Program-made: the position numbers and the translations under genes
The notes under the pieces: generated by a model
Database searches by the model: none
Told to the model about the DNA's origin: nothing
What the model saw: only the letters and a program-made list of their open reading frames with translations
NCBI RefSeq assembly: GCF_047973035.1
Contig: NZ_JBKEBF010000044.1
Location: 1 to 64,000 of the forward strand
DNA: 64,000 nucleotides
Direction: 5' to 3'
Origin: Oleidesulfovibrio sp047973035
GTDB taxonomy: Bacteria; Desulfobacterota; Desulfovibrionia; Desulfovibrionales; Desulfovibrionaceae
In this document: positions 51,980 through 61,098 of the stretch, in pieces
Position numbering within the stretch: position 1 is the stretch's first letter
Layout: every line of letters begins with the position of its first letter

Positions 51980-53274
51980 TGTTCCTCCGTTGGTTGTAAA
52001 ATGAAAAACCGGGGCTCATATCCGGCCCAGGTGCGTTTGTCCCAGGAACCGGACCAGCCCGGATTGCTTGCCGGGGAAGCCGCGAAATTACAGACTTCCT
52101 GATAAGCCGAGGACGCCTCCGCGGGGCCCACAGGCTCGCAGGTGGAAAGCCGGGTTTCCCTGAATTGTTCGTGAACGGTCACAAGGCGGTGCCCGATGGT
52201 GCCGGAATATTCGCTATCGCCGTATCGCGGTGCCTTGTCGACGAGCTCGACTTCCGGAACGCCGTACATGCAATTCAGGCCGGTATATCTGCCGTAACCC
52301 TCGCCAGCTTCGGAATAGACCGCCTGAACCTTCGACCGCTGCCGGTATGAAAACGTGAAGTCGGGCCAGATGCGGCCCCATGACAAAGATTCCTGCCAGC
52401 GGCGCGAATCCCACAAGCCCGCCCATCCGTGGGACGAAATCAGGTTTTCGCAAGCGTGAAGATTGGTCAGGGTTCCGACAAAAACACCGTTATTCGTCAG
52501 GAAAGAATCGCCGTAGTAACATTCGCTATAAACAGCGGCGTTGATATACGGAGCCTCGAAAACGTATATTTCCTTCCCGTGAAAGTTCGGTTCCTGTTCT
52601 TCGAGCCCTTCGGCCTGGCTGTTGTGGCGGACGCCGAAGGAAAGCAGCAGTTCCGGGTCGTATCCGTCGCCGAGAACCGACGCCGGGACGCCGGAAAAGT
52701 AGGAATACAGGCCGTCACTGTATGCCGGGCCGTCCGAATAAATGGTCGGGTGCAGGTCGTAGACATCGTTATACAAACGGGCCAGAACCGAGCGCGCCGG
52801 CTTGTATTCGTTTATCAGCCAGACGAGCACGTCCAGAACTTCCAGAACCGTGTCGAGGTCGGTCGCGAGGGCCGCGTCCTGCAAGGCGAGTTGAAATTCC
52901 GCCCACCTGGTCGCCTGGTAGCGGCGAAGGTTTTCGACCTCTCCCACGTTGAAGCCGTAGAAGGCGAGAATTTTCGGCAATCCCTGTTGCTTTCCGCCCA
53001 TCATGTTCCAATTCCAGGCGTTGACGACGCGCTGGCGGAACATATCGGGCGTTTCCTTGCTGTGCCGGATTAGGCCGCGGGATAGGCCGTGTTCCGGAAC
53101 GAGCTCGTCTTCGCATCGGCCGGGGAACCACTGGTCCCGCATGAAAAGCCCGTCCTCTTTCACGCCGTCCAGACGATGCGCGATTCCCTTCGCGATGCCC
53201 TGGACCGGGCCAGCGGCGAGAATCGGAATCCATTTCAGGCGGTCGAAGAAATACGTCCAGAACGGGCTTGCCAC
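51976..53274 (-). CDS. gpI-like phage tail protein (extended)
   Basis: A 432-residue protein downstream of the baseplate J gene, the position of P2 gpI. The N-terminal half has MSRGLIRHSKETPDMFRQRVVNAWNWNMMGGKQQGLPKILAFYGF-like residues (GLIRHSKETPDMFRQRV) as in tail protein I. It is more than twice the length of P2 gpI; the C-terminal half, rich in Tyr, Trp and Gly, has no recognised family. Confidence 0.72.
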   Translation of the reverse strand: MASPFWTYFFDRLKWIPILAAGPVQGIAKGIAHRLDGVKEDGLFMRDQWFPGRCEDELVPEHGLSRGLIRHSKETPDMFRQRVVNAWNWNMMGGKQQGLPKILAFYGFNVGEVENLRRYQATRWAEFQLALQDAALATDLDTVLEVLDVLVWLINEYKPARSVLARLYNDVYDLHPTIYSDGPAYSDGLYSYFSGVPASVLGDGYDPELLLSFGVRHNSQAEGLEEQEPNFHGKEIYVFEAPYINAAVYSECYYGDSFLTNNGVFVGTLTNLHACENLISSHGWAGLWDSRRWQESLSWGRIWPDFTFSYRQRSKVQAVYSEAGEGYGRYTGLNCMYGVPEVELVDKAPRYGDSEYSGTIGHRLVTVHEQFRETRLSTCEPVGPAEASSAYQEVCNFAASPASNPGWSGSWDKRTWAGYEPRFFILQPTEEQ

Positions 53275-53276
53275 GG

Positions 53277-54455
53277 CTATTCCTCCGCTTCCTGACAGGT
53301 CGTGAAGGACGCTTCGGCCAGGATGGCCAGGCCGCTTTTCGGAACGACCAGGTCTTCGGACGGGCTGTTCCAGTTGACGGATTTCACGCCCGAAACGCCC
53401 ATCGCGACTTTCGTCAACAGGTCGAGGGGCACGTCCTGGCCTATCTTCACGGGTGTGATGTCGCTATGCTTGCTCGTTTCAGCGAACAGGGAATAGACGC
53501 GCTGCAAGGCTTCATGCTTGAGCAGTTCCGGGTCGCCATTCACAAAATGCAGGCGTCCGGAAACGGCCACAGGCACGGCGTCGGGAGATATGACGAACCA
53601 GTCGTCATTGATGGGGGCTTGTTCGGCGATGGCTTCTTCAACACGTTTGAGAAGGGCTTCGGTCGGCAGCCCGGCCGAGCCGCGCACCACGACGCCGACC
53701 GTTCCCTGGCCGCGGGGATGTTGGTCGAGAATTTCAACGGAAACGCAACCCGTCACGGAAAGCGCCCAGGCTTTATAGGCGTACTTCGTGCAGCCGTTCA
53801 GCCCCATCCAGCGGAGTTGATACCGCTCCCGCGCCTGGTCGTCGGTTTCCTTGTCCGCGCCTTCGCTGACGAGCCAGCCGGAAACATTGGTCACGCCCCG
53901 GACGCCGATTACGGGCGTCACGAGCTCGCATATCTGGCCGGGCCCCGCGTTGGAACCGGTGCCGTATTCCTCCGCCGTGACCGGAACGTCGACGAAGTCT
54001 TCGTCGGCGAGCAGAACGGCGGCTTCCGTGGTGACGAAGCGGTAAATCTCCCCGGCGCCGTCCGGAAGCGTCCGGACGATGCGCCCGGACGGAATGACGA
54101 TGTTTCCGGCGATATTGCCGTCACGGAAGAACCGGACGCGGCCGGTCGCCTTCGTCCACATCTTCCGGAACAAGCCGACAGCCGCCAGATGCAGATTCAG
54201 CCAGATTCCGGTAGCGGTCGCCGGAACGGCCTGCTTGACCAGAATTTCGAGCAGATTGTAAACCTGCCAGATTCCCCAGGCGGTAAGCTCTATCAACCCG
54301 CGCGCGATGCCCTTGTTCAGGTTCAGACGGCGCGGCAGAAAACCGGCCGCTGCGAGCTCGTCTTGCACGGCTTCAATCCGCGCGAACAGGCTTTCCCGGA
54401 TTTCGTCAATCGTGCGGGATATGCGGGGAAAGGTAATCGGGGTTCGGTTTTGCAT
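53277..54455 (-). CDS. Baseplate assembly protein J
   Basis: A 392-residue gpJ-type protein that forms the baseplate wedge. Visible features: GIWLNLHLAAVGLFRKMWTKATGRVRFFRDG, VPVTAEEYGTGSNAGPGQICELVTPVIGVRGVTNVSGWLVSEGADKETDDQARERYQLRW and VEILDQHPRGQGTVGVVVRG, all typical of the J family (PF04865). It overlaps the upstream gp25 gene by 50 bp. Confidence 0.9.
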   Translation of the reverse strand: MQNRTPITFPRISRTIDEIRESLFARIEAVQDELAAAGFLPRRLNLNKGIARGLIELTAWGIWQVYNLLEILVKQAVPATATGIWLNLHLAAVGLFRKMWTKATGRVRFFRDGNIAGNIVIPSGRIVRTLPDGAGEIYRFVTTEAAVLLADEDFVDVPVTAEEYGTGSNAGPGQICELVTPVIGVRGVTNVSGWLVSEGADKETDDQARERYQLRWMGLNGCTKYAYKAWALSVTGCVSVEILDQHPRGQGTVGVVVRGSAGLPTEALLKRVEEAIAEQAPINDDWFVISPDAVPVAVSGRLHFVNGDPELLKHEALQRVYSLFAETSKHSDITPVKIGQDVPLDLLTKVAMGVSGVKSVNWNSPSEDLVVPKSGLAILAEASFTTCQEAEE

Positions 54456-54876
54456 CCTTGACCGTCAGTTCCTTTGTCGATTTGTTGGCTTGCAGGACCA
54501 GGTTGTACGGCTGGTCTTCGCCGATGAATTTCCAGAATAAAGGGGCGACGACCTCTTCTTCATTCCATTTGAGAATGGACGCCCGGACGGAATACGGCAC
54601 GACGCGCGGGTCTTTCTCCGTGCGCATAATGAGTTCCGCCACCAGACCGGCGCGGTTCTCTTCCGTTGATTCCTCGAAAATCCATTCGTGAATCAGGCTT
54701 CCGAATTCCGTGTCGTAAAAGAGGGAACCGAGGGGGGTCAGAAGGCGAAGTCCGATGTCCTGGACGCCGGTATCCGGGCCGTCCGTGAGAATCAGTTCGC
54801 CGTTCGCGGCGACGCGGGCCTGTCCGTTTTCGTCCAGGGCGACGTCTTGCCCCCATTGGTCGGTGGTTGTACTCAT
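54406..54876 (-). CDS. gp25/GPW-type baseplate wedge protein
   Basis: A 156-residue protein with the gp25-like pattern: LTDGPDTGVQDIGLRLLTPLGSLFYDTEFGSLI and RTEKDPRVVPYSVRASILKW. In contractile tails this protein helps start sheath assembly. The C-terminus extends about 50 bp into the J gene. Confidence 0.86.
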   Translation of the reverse strand: MSTTTDQWGQDVALDENGQARVAANGELILTDGPDTGVQDIGLRLLTPLGSLFYDTEFGSLIHEWIFEESTEENRAGLVAELIMRTEKDPRVVPYSVRASILKWNEEEVVAPLFWKFIGEDQPYNLVLQANKSTKELTVKDAKPNPDYLSPHIPHD

Positions 54877-54977
54877 GGAAGCATGATAGCCGGAAAAAAG
54901 CCTATCTGCTGTAGACTAAGCACATGATGCGAAGTATATTTAACCTGTACTTTCACCCCCAATTAAACGAGGACGAC

Positions 54978-55340
54978 ATGGCTCTAAAACCGGCTGAGAA
55001 AAGGAAAAATGAAGAAGCGTTAGGAGATGCTTTTAATGCCAACCCGGATGTAAAGGAACATGCTTCTGAACGATACATTGCTGTTCAGGAAGCCGTGTGG
55101 GAATGGGAAAACAATCCAAATTCCATAAGTTTCGAGGGCGGCACTGCATGGCGCAGCACTTTTTATGCGACTGGAGACTCTGAACTTCACTGTGACTGTA
55201 TTGAAGATCAAGCCGGCGGCGTAAGTTCGGTGTTTTCTGTTGCGTTCCAGAAATTTTCATACGATGAGGCTGAAAACACTCTTACAGTCCGGGGAGAAAA
55301 AGAAGGCAGAAGGGACACGGTAACAATCACTTTCGGCTAA
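54978..55340 (+). CDS. Inserted plus-strand gene (moron-like), unknown function
   Basis: A 120-residue acidic protein (ALKPAEKRKNEEALGDAFNANPDVKEHASERYIAVQEAVWEWENNPNSISFEGG...SVAFQKFSYDEAENTLTVRGEKEGRRDTVTITFG). It is the only plus-strand gene within the tail module, flanked by minus-strand baseplate genes, and its DNA is richer in AT than theirs. That is the pattern of a moron gene carried for host or superinfection functions. ATG 54978 follows GAGGACGAC; an in-frame ATG at 54924 is possible. No family recognised. Confidence 0.68.
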   Translation: MALKPAEKRKNEEALGDAFNANPDVKEHASERYIAVQEAVWEWENNPNSISFEGGTAWRSTFYATGDSELHCDCIEDQAGGVSSVFSVAFQKFSYDEAENTLTVRGEKEGRRDTVTITFG

Positions 55341-55342
55341 TA

Positions 55343-56155
55343 TCAGCAGGTATGAGGGCATGTGCCGCCGCTGCGCGTCCCGGCCTGCGAGTTTCCGGCG
55401 ACCGTGGAACTTCCGCCGACTGTAGCGTTTCCGCTTGTCGCGGTATTGCCTTTGACCTCTTCATTTCCACGGATGACGACATCGCCTTCAAATTCGGCGT
55501 ATCCCTTGCCGGAACCGGTGAAGGATTTACAGATTAAACGGCCCAGGATGTTGATTAGCGGAGCCGCGAGCGTAATCAGCGTCGCGGCCAGGATGCGCAC
55601 TTCGCCGCCTTTGGCGTTGACCGTGGCGTCTTTTCCGGCTTCAATCTGCGCGTTATCCCCGGCCTTGACCGTCCAGTTCTTGCCCGCCTCGGTATTCACG
55701 TTTTCCGGCGTCAGGGTGACGACCTGTTTTTCCTTGTCGATGTGGATGGAAACGCCCGGTTCAAGCTGAATGATGAATTCGTTCAGGTCGGCTTTCGGCG
55801 CGTTCATGCCGTGCCAACGGAAATTGCTTATCCGCGGATAGTTGGGGTCGCCGTCATAATAGGTGATGTCGCAATGCACGCCGACGACCGGGGGGCAGAC
55901 GACGCCGCGGTCGGGACCGCCCCACAGGACCGGGATTTCGACTTTCGATATGACCGGCTCTTTTTCGTCGACCGCCTCGTCGTTCCGGAGCGGCTGCACA
56001 TCGCAAAAATAGTTCCCGTCCGAAGCGTACACGGCGACGACCTTCCCCTTTTTCACCGGGCGAAGGTAGTGGCGCAAGTCGGGCATGGCGAATTCTATCG
56101 CCTGGCGCAAGAGGTCGAGAACGTCGCTTTTGTCTTCTTCCACCGCTACCCCCAT
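55343..56155 (-). CDS. Baseplate spike protein (gpV-like)
   Basis: A 270-residue protein. An OB-type domain (VKKGKVVAVYASDGNYFCDVQPLRND...VEIPVLWGGPDRGVVCPPVVGVHCDITYYDGDP) is followed by a repetitive beta-helix stem (GNEEVKGNTATSGNATVGGSSTVAGNSQAG) and a Cys/His end (GTCPHTC), typical of membrane-piercing spikes. Its stop lies 2 bp beyond the convergent plus-strand gene's stop. Confidence 0.86.
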   Translation of the reverse strand: MGVAVEEDKSDVLDLLRQAIEFAMPDLRHYLRPVKKGKVVAVYASDGNYFCDVQPLRNDEAVDEKEPVISKVEIPVLWGGPDRGVVCPPVVGVHCDITYYDGDPNYPRISNFRWHGMNAPKADLNEFIIQLEPGVSIHIDKEKQVVTLTPENVNTEAGKNWTVKAGDNAQIEAGKDATVNAKGGEVRILAATLITLAAPLINILGRLICKSFTGSGKGYAEFEGDVVIRGNEEVKGNTATSGNATVGGSSTVAGNSQAGTRSGGTCPHTC

Positions 56156-56967
56156 CCCGCTTCCTTGCCGTACAGAACCGCCGTGCTGTTCCCCAGGCGT
56201 TCGGAAATGACGTGGCGGACTTCCTCGGCCCGCACCAGGGCGACGATGTCGCGCCGCACGTCGCGGATTCGGACATCCATACTGTGAATCAACCCGGGAA
56301 GAGGAACGGACAGCACGACGCCCATTTCACCAGGGCGGACGGGCGGCGTATGGTTCAGAAGGTTTTTCGCGGTTTCGATGACGTACACGTCGCCGGGTTC
56401 CCCGTCCGCCGACCAGCGCAAGCCGTTCTGGCCGAGCCAGGCGGCGTGTTTTTTCAGGTCATGCCCGAACTGGCGGGAAAGCGTGATTTCAAGCTGTTTG
56501 ATGGCGCGGGCCACGGTGACGCCGGAAAAGACCTGATGCGGAAGAACGTCACCGGGGATGTCGACGCCCGCGACGGCCAGCCCGGTTTTCGCGAGCAGCC
56601 GGGCCGCGACCGCCGAAGCGGCTTCCGAGGTGAACGATTCCGTGACGATGGTCGTCGACAGCGTCTTTTCAAGCCCGATACCCTGGACGATGACCGCGTC
56701 ACGCCCGGAATCCTGCCGCGGCGGCTGGTCGATGCTGTCGACCGTTCCTTGCCATTCGTGCCAGAGCGTCGTTTCCCCGCGGTATCCGAACCGAAGATGC
56801 ATGGCGTCGTCTTTGGCGATTGAAGCGCGAACCTTGCCTTCCGGGTCGGGAATTTCAATCGTCGAGCGGGTCAGGACGGCGCGCCGCTTGTAAACAATTT
56901 CAAGAAACGGTGTACGCAGGACTTCGACGGGGCCCACGTTGCAACGGACGTTGAACCCGGCAATCAT
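56146..56967 (-). CDS. Tail hub protein (gpD/gp27-like)
   Basis: A 273-residue protein in the place of P2 gpD, between the tail-tube-associated gene and the spike. It has an N-terminal beta region (FNVRCNVGPVEVLRTPFLEIVYKRRAVLTRSTIEIPDPEGKV) and DAVIVQGIGLEKTLSTTIVTESFTSEAASAVAARLLAKTGL. Function from position and general resemblance to hub proteins; the overlap with the neighbouring gene is 10 bp. Confidence 0.75.
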   Translation of the reverse strand: MIAGFNVRCNVGPVEVLRTPFLEIVYKRRAVLTRSTIEIPDPEGKVRASIAKDDAMHLRFGYRGETTLWHEWQGTVDSIDQPPRQDSGRDAVIVQGIGLEKTLSTTIVTESFTSEAASAVAARLLAKTGLAVAGVDIPGDVLPHQVFSGVTVARAIKQLEITLSRQFGHDLKKHAAWLGQNGLRWSADGEPGDVYVIETAKNLLNHTPPVRPGEMGVVLSVPLPGLIHSMDVRIRDVRRDIVALVRAEEVRHVISERLGNSTAVLYGKEAGWG

Positions 56968-57503
56968 TCCAAGCCACCTGTGATGACGGCTTCTTCTTCC
57001 GGCGCCGCCCCTTCCTCGGCCTGGCGCTTCGCTTCTTCCGCGAGTTCGCTGGGGGTCGGCGTCTTGGCCGCGGCCGCTTCCGTCTGCACGATGGGCGGAT
57101 TATGCTCGTTGAAGCCCAGGTTCGCGATAATGTAGTCCCACTGTTCGCTTTCCGTGGTCTGCAAACGGTCGAACACGATTTCCCGGATGCCGCGGCTTTG
57201 CGTGTGCCGGTTCACCACGGAATATATTTGCGGGTTGGCTTTCGCGTCTGGCTGTTTGAAGTACGCGGCCAGAATTTCGAGTTTGTCGTAACAGTCGCCG
57301 TCGCTGTCGGTCGGAAGAACCATGCTTATCATTACGGTATGGTCTTCCCATCCCATAGGCGTTTTCGACTTGCCGGAAGTGCCGTCGACCTTCTGTTCGT
57401 CGTATCGGACTTTCCCGTCGACGCTAAGACTCGTCAGGATGCCGGGAAGTTCCTCGCCGCCCAGGCGGACGATGCCGTCAGCGAATGAAAGGTGCTTTAT
57501 CAT
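56964..57503 (-). CDS. Tail protein between tape measure and hub
   Basis: A 179-residue protein beginning IKHLSFADGIVRLGGEELPGILTSLSVDGKVRYDEQKVDGTSGKSKTPMGWEDH, with a C-terminal Ala/Glu-rich tail. The position fits the tail terminator/LysM-like or DUF6046-type tail proteins that join tube and hub. The exact family is uncertain. It overlaps both neighbours by 4 bp. Confidence 0.68.
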   Translation of the reverse strand: MIKHLSFADGIVRLGGEELPGILTSLSVDGKVRYDEQKVDGTSGKSKTPMGWEDHTVMISMVLPTDSDGDCYDKLEILAAYFKQPDAKANPQIYSVVNRHTQSRGIREIVFDRLQTTESEQWDYIIANLGFNEHNPPIVQTEAAAAKTPTPSELAEEAKRQAEEGAAPEEEAVITGGLE

Positions 57504-60079
57504 GCGGGCTGCCCTCCGAGTTCCGTGACAACGTTCCGGAGCGACTTCACGAAGTCCTGGCCGTCCTTCACGCTCGGAAGCTCGATTTTGCCGATATGAA
57601 TGGTTAGGTCTTGTTTCGCCTGGCGGAGATTTTCTTCCGCCCGCTGTTCCTGCGCGGATCGAACCGGGGCGTCGTCAATCTGCACGGGCTCAATTCCCGG
57701 AGGGGTCGGGGAATTGTCGCCGAACAGCCCGTCCCACCAGGAACCGGCCTGGCCGGTCACGGATTGCAGCATCCCGGAAAACTTCTCTTGAAGAACGGTG
57801 ATACCGCCGTCCAGGCCGCCCGAAAAAAGACCGCTGACATCCGAGAAGATTCCGGAAACAGTACCGTCGAGCGACTTCGCCCCGGATTCCATGCCTTCGC
57901 CGATGGTCGTCATAAAGCGGGAGCCGGAAAGGGTCAGGTCGGAGAACGGGCCTTTCTTGGCGTCCGAGAACGGCAGATATTCGCGAAGACCGGAGAAGAA
58001 GCCGACGACAGAGTCTTTCAAGTCCGTGAACTTTGAAACGATGCCGTCTTTCAGCGTTCCCAGGATGGCGGTGCCGGATTCAAACAGGTTGATGGAGCTT
58101 AAAAAGTTTTGCGCGTCCGCCCAGGCTTCCCGGCACCAGTCGCCGATTCGGAACAGGTCGAGAAAGCCCATCAGCGTATCGCAAAAGGAATTCCAGACAC
58201 GTTCGCCCGCGGCTGCCGCCCCGGCGAAATCTCCGGTCAGCAGGCATACCAGCCAATCGACGGTGTCGATTACCATACTGAACGCATTCACAACGCCGTT
58301 GATAACTGTCGCGAGGGCTTCAAGCCCCCAGGTCAGAAAGCCGCCGACGACTTCGCCGAACTTGGTAAAACTGTCCGTTGCCGAGGTAACTTCGATTCCG
58401 GTAAGTTTGGCGAAGATGCTCCCTATCCTGTCCAGGACGGCGGCAATTTTGGCGCCGACTGGTTCGAGCACTTTCAGCGGCTTGGAAAAATCCAGGCCGT
58501 CCCATATGCCCTTGAAGAAAGCCTTTATCCGGTGGATGATTTTCGCGATGCTGACAACGAGGTTTTCCAGGCCCGCGGCCTTGATGTCCTTCGCGAGCTC
58601 GCCGCGGATTTCAAACGTGCTGCCCGTCAGGCTCTTGAAAATCGCGATGACGCCTTTCACGACCGTGGAAATATTCTTCCACCATCGTTTCATGGTGTCC
58701 TGGATACCGCCGAAGTTTTTCTTCCAGGCCAGATAGAGCAACCCGACAGCGGCGATAATCAGGAGTATCGGCCAGCCGAGCGCCAGAATCGCGACTTTGA
58801 GCGGGGCGAACATGGAAAGCAGAAGAGGCGCGAACTTGGTAAACGCCCATATTCCCGCCGAAAGCCCGGTAATCGCCACGGCTGCCGCGCTAAGAGTCGC
58901 CAGCAGCTTGATAAAGAACTGACCGACATCGCTTTGCGCCAGACTGTCGAAAACCCCGATAACGGCGGTTATCGCGTCGACGACCTTCCGGAGAACAGGC
59001 AAGAACAGCTTGCCGATGCTGATTTGCAGCGATTCCCAGGCCGAGCCCATGTTCCGGATGGAACCGCCGAGCGTGTCGCCCATGCGACGCGCCATTTCCG
59101 CCGAAGCGCCTTCCGCGTTTTGAAGCTGCTCGACGTATTTCGTTATCGCGCCGACGCCTTCCTGGTTGATAAGCTCGGCGAACCCGGCGATGGCTTCTTC
59201 GCCGACGATGGTTTTCAGGGCCGCGATTTGCTGCGCCGTTCCCATCGTTTCTAGTTTTTTGCTCATTTCGCCGAGAATGGTGATGGGCGAGCGCAGGTTC
59301 CCGGCGCTGTCCTTCACCGTGACGCCGAGGTCTTTCAAGACCTTTTGCGCCTCGCCGGCCGGGGCGGCGATTTTGTTAATCATGGCCTTGAGCGAGGTTC
59401 CGGCCATGCTGCCCTTGATGCCCACGTTACCGAGAAGCCCGGCCATTGCCGCGGCTTCTTCCAGGCTCATTCCCGCATTCCTGGCGACAGGGTCGACATA
59501 TTTCATCGTGTCGCCGAGAAGTTCGACGTTCGTGTTCGCCGTGGCGCACGTCAGGGCGAGCACGTCCGCGACGCGGGTCATTTCCTCCGCCTGCAGGCCG
59601 AAGGCGGAAAGAATATCGGAAGCGATGTCGGAAGCCCGGCCGAGTTCCGTTCCGGAAGCCGCAGCCAGGTTCAGGACGCCCGGAAGCGCCGCGATGTTCT
59701 GCTGCGCGGTAAAGCCCGCCATTGCCAGATACATTTCGGCTTCCGCCACTTGAGAGGCGGTAAATTTCGTCGTCGCGCCATAGTGGCGGGCGGCTTTTTC
59801 GAGCTCGACCATTTCGTCGGTCGTCGCTCTCGATACGGCGCCGACCTTCGCCATGCTGTCCTCGAAGGCGGCGGCCACCCCCACACAGGCGCCGAAAGAG
59901 CCGAGAATGACGCCGCCCGCTATTGCGACCGGCGCCATTGCCAGAGCGAGTCTTCCCATCCTGTCGCCGAGCCCCGTCACAGCATCGCCGACAGCCCCGA
60001 CTCCCGCCTTGATGGCGCGGAGCGGGGCGGAAATCATGTCGGACAAACTAAGGGTCGCAAAGACTTTGAAGACTTCCAT
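57500..60079 (-). CDS. Tail tape measure protein
   Basis: An 859-residue protein that sets tail length. The N-terminal TP901-type core (EKAARHYGATTKFTASQVAEAEMYLAMAGFTAQQNIAALPGVLNLAAASGTELGRASDI...GMSLEEAAAMAGLLGNVGIKGSMAGTSLKAMINKIA) is followed by hydrophobic segments near residues 385-450 and a long helical region. Start ATG shares one base with the stop codon of the frameshifted chaperone extension, the usual arrangement. Confidence 0.93.
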   Translation of the reverse strand: MEVFKVFATLSLSDMISAPLRAIKAGVGAVGDAVTGLGDRMGRLALAMAPVAIAGGVILGSFGACVGVAAAFEDSMAKVGAVSRATTDEMVELEKAARHYGATTKFTASQVAEAEMYLAMAGFTAQQNIAALPGVLNLAAASGTELGRASDIASDILSAFGLQAEEMTRVADVLALTCATANTNVELLGDTMKYVDPVARNAGMSLEEAAAMAGLLGNVGIKGSMAGTSLKAMINKIAAPAGEAQKVLKDLGVTVKDSAGNLRSPITILGEMSKKLETMGTAQQIAALKTIVGEEAIAGFAELINQEGVGAITKYVEQLQNAEGASAEMARRMGDTLGGSIRNMGSAWESLQISIGKLFLPVLRKVVDAITAVIGVFDSLAQSDVGQFFIKLLATLSAAAVAITGLSAGIWAFTKFAPLLLSMFAPLKVAILALGWPILLIIAAVGLLYLAWKKNFGGIQDTMKRWWKNISTVVKGVIAIFKSLTGSTFEIRGELAKDIKAAGLENLVVSIAKIIHRIKAFFKGIWDGLDFSKPLKVLEPVGAKIAAVLDRIGSIFAKLTGIEVTSATDSFTKFGEVVGGFLTWGLEALATVINGVVNAFSMVIDTVDWLVCLLTGDFAGAAAAGERVWNSFCDTLMGFLDLFRIGDWCREAWADAQNFLSSINLFESGTAILGTLKDGIVSKFTDLKDSVVGFFSGLREYLPFSDAKKGPFSDLTLSGSRFMTTIGEGMESGAKSLDGTVSGIFSDVSGLFSGGLDGGITVLQEKFSGMLQSVTGQAGSWWDGLFGDNSPTPPGIEPVQIDDAPVRSAQEQRAEENLRQAKQDLTIHIGKIELPSVKDGQDFVKSLRNVVTELGGQPA

Positions 60080-60249
60080 CAGTTCTTACCGTTCCCGTGA
60101 ATGGCGCGGACCAGGCCGTCGAAGAACCGCCGCTCCATCCACAGGGCTTGGCTTAGTTGCATGTTGAAAAGGTCCAGTTCCTCGGCTGGTTCGGAGTGCA
60201 GCCAGTAGGCGATTACCGCTTCCGCCTGTTCCAGGGCGGAAAGCGTCAG
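60079..60249 (-). CDS. -1 frameshift extension of the tail assembly chaperone
   Basis: A 56-codon open frame without a start of its own, entered by -1 slippage at GGGAAAC (60249-60255). It reads LTLSALEQAEAVIAYWLHSE...QALWMERRFFDGLVRAIHGNGKN and then TGA, one base overlapping the tape measure ATG. The product would be a 173-residue long form of the chaperone, equivalent to lambda gpGT, which binds the tape measure. Confidence 0.85.
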   Translation of the reverse strand: MTLSALEQAEAVIAYWLHSEPAEELDLFNMQLSQALWMERRFFDGLVRAIHGNGKN

Positions 60250-60599
60250 TTTCCCAATTCAGCCGATATACCGGCCGACTTGATAAGCGCGGTCGAAAAC
60301 GTGGTCGCCAGGCCGGGATAGTCTTCAAGCGTGGCTTTCAGTTTTTCCCGCTGTTCCGGAAGGATGGTGGAAATCAGAAGGTTCCTGGCCGCGCCGGAAG
60401 CGTCCTTGCCCGCGGTGTTCTGCAAGCGCTTGATTTGCGGCTCGGTCGGCTTGGAAAAGTGAAAGGAGATGGAAGCGTCCGATTCTTCTTCCGGCAGAAA
60501 GTGGTCGTTGAACGTATGCGTGAAGCGGACGAACTTTCGTCCTTCGTGGGTGATGACGGCGGGTTCGGTGGTCGTGGTCGTTTCGGCGTTCTTGGTCAT
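60246..60599 (-). CDS. Tail assembly chaperone, short form
   Basis: A 117-residue protein (KFVRFTHTFNDHFLPEEESDASISFHFSKPTEPQIKRLQNTAGKDASGAARNLLISTILPEQREKLKATLEDYPGLATTFSTAL). Position upstream of the tape measure, and the slippery heptamer GGGAAAC read as G GGA AAC immediately before its TGA, identify it as the gpG-like short form. Its start overlaps the stop of the preceding paralogue by 4 bp. Confidence 0.87.
   Translation of the reverse strand: MTKNAETTTTTEPAVITHEGRKFVRFTHTFNDHFLPEEESDASISFHFSKPTEPQIKRLQNTAGKDASGAARNLLISTILPEQREKLKATLEDYPGLATTFSTALIKSAGISAELGN
60249..60255 (-). promoter_or_regulatory. Slippery heptamer for programmed -1 frameshift
   Basis: GGGAAAC on the minus strand, in the X XXY YYZ phase relative to the chaperone frame and directly followed by the TGA stop. 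Lambda uses GGGAAAG at the same point. Confidence 0.85.
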
Positions 60600-61021
60600 T
60601 TGAAAAACCTCCTGTAAAGTCTGGTGAAAAATGGTTCCCGGCTTTCTCTCTCCTTCCGTCTGCTTTTCAGTTCTTCACTGACAACGCGCAGTATGTAGGA
60701 GATGGTCGGCCGAAGCGCCTCGATGGCGCGTTCAAAGATGGTTAGTGCGCAGGATTGCGCGAAGGCGGGATACTTCCGGATGTGCTTTTCCAGGCGTTCT
60801 TTGTCTTCGGGATGAATGCAGTTCATCAGAAGAACCTGCGCCGCTTTTTCCCGGTCATCGCCGGTAAGCACGAACACCGCTTCGACTGCCGTCATGTGCG
60901 GAAGGGAAAACCGAAACGTCTGCTTGACGTATTTCTCTTCCCAAGGGTCGCGAAAAGCGCTTGTCACCGGAAAGTATGCTCGCTTGACCTTGTACCTTCT
61001 CTTTCTGCCTCCTTTGCGCAT
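60596..61021 (-). CDS. Paralogue of the tail assembly chaperone N-domain
   Basis: A 141-residue basic protein (ATG 61021 after AAAGGAG). The segment KAAQVLLMNCIHPEDKERLEKHIRKYPAFAQSCALTIFERAIEAL aligns with ASGAARNLLISTILPEQREKLKATLEDYPGLATTFSTALIKSAGI of the next gene, so the two are probably ancient duplicates. The C-terminus is Arg/Lys-rich. A longer frame to 61273 crosses a terminator and is rejected. Confidence 0.72.
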   Translation of the reverse strand: MRKGGRKRRYKVKRAYFPVTSAFRDPWEEKYVKQTFRFSLPHMTAVEAVFVLTGDDREKAAQVLLMNCIHPEDKERLEKHIRKYPAFAQSCALTIFERAIEALRPTISYILRVVSEELKSRRKERESREPFFTRLYRRFFK

Positions 61022-61098
61022 ACGAGCTCCTTTCGTGATATGGCCTGATAGTAGCGAAGGACGGGCGCTTCTGCCGGAAAGGGCGCGAAGGATGCGGA

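Noticed and set aside
60086..60328. 80-residue frame overlapping the chaperone-tape measure junction
   Set aside because: Not protein-like; the -1 frame at 60079-60249 explains this segment better.
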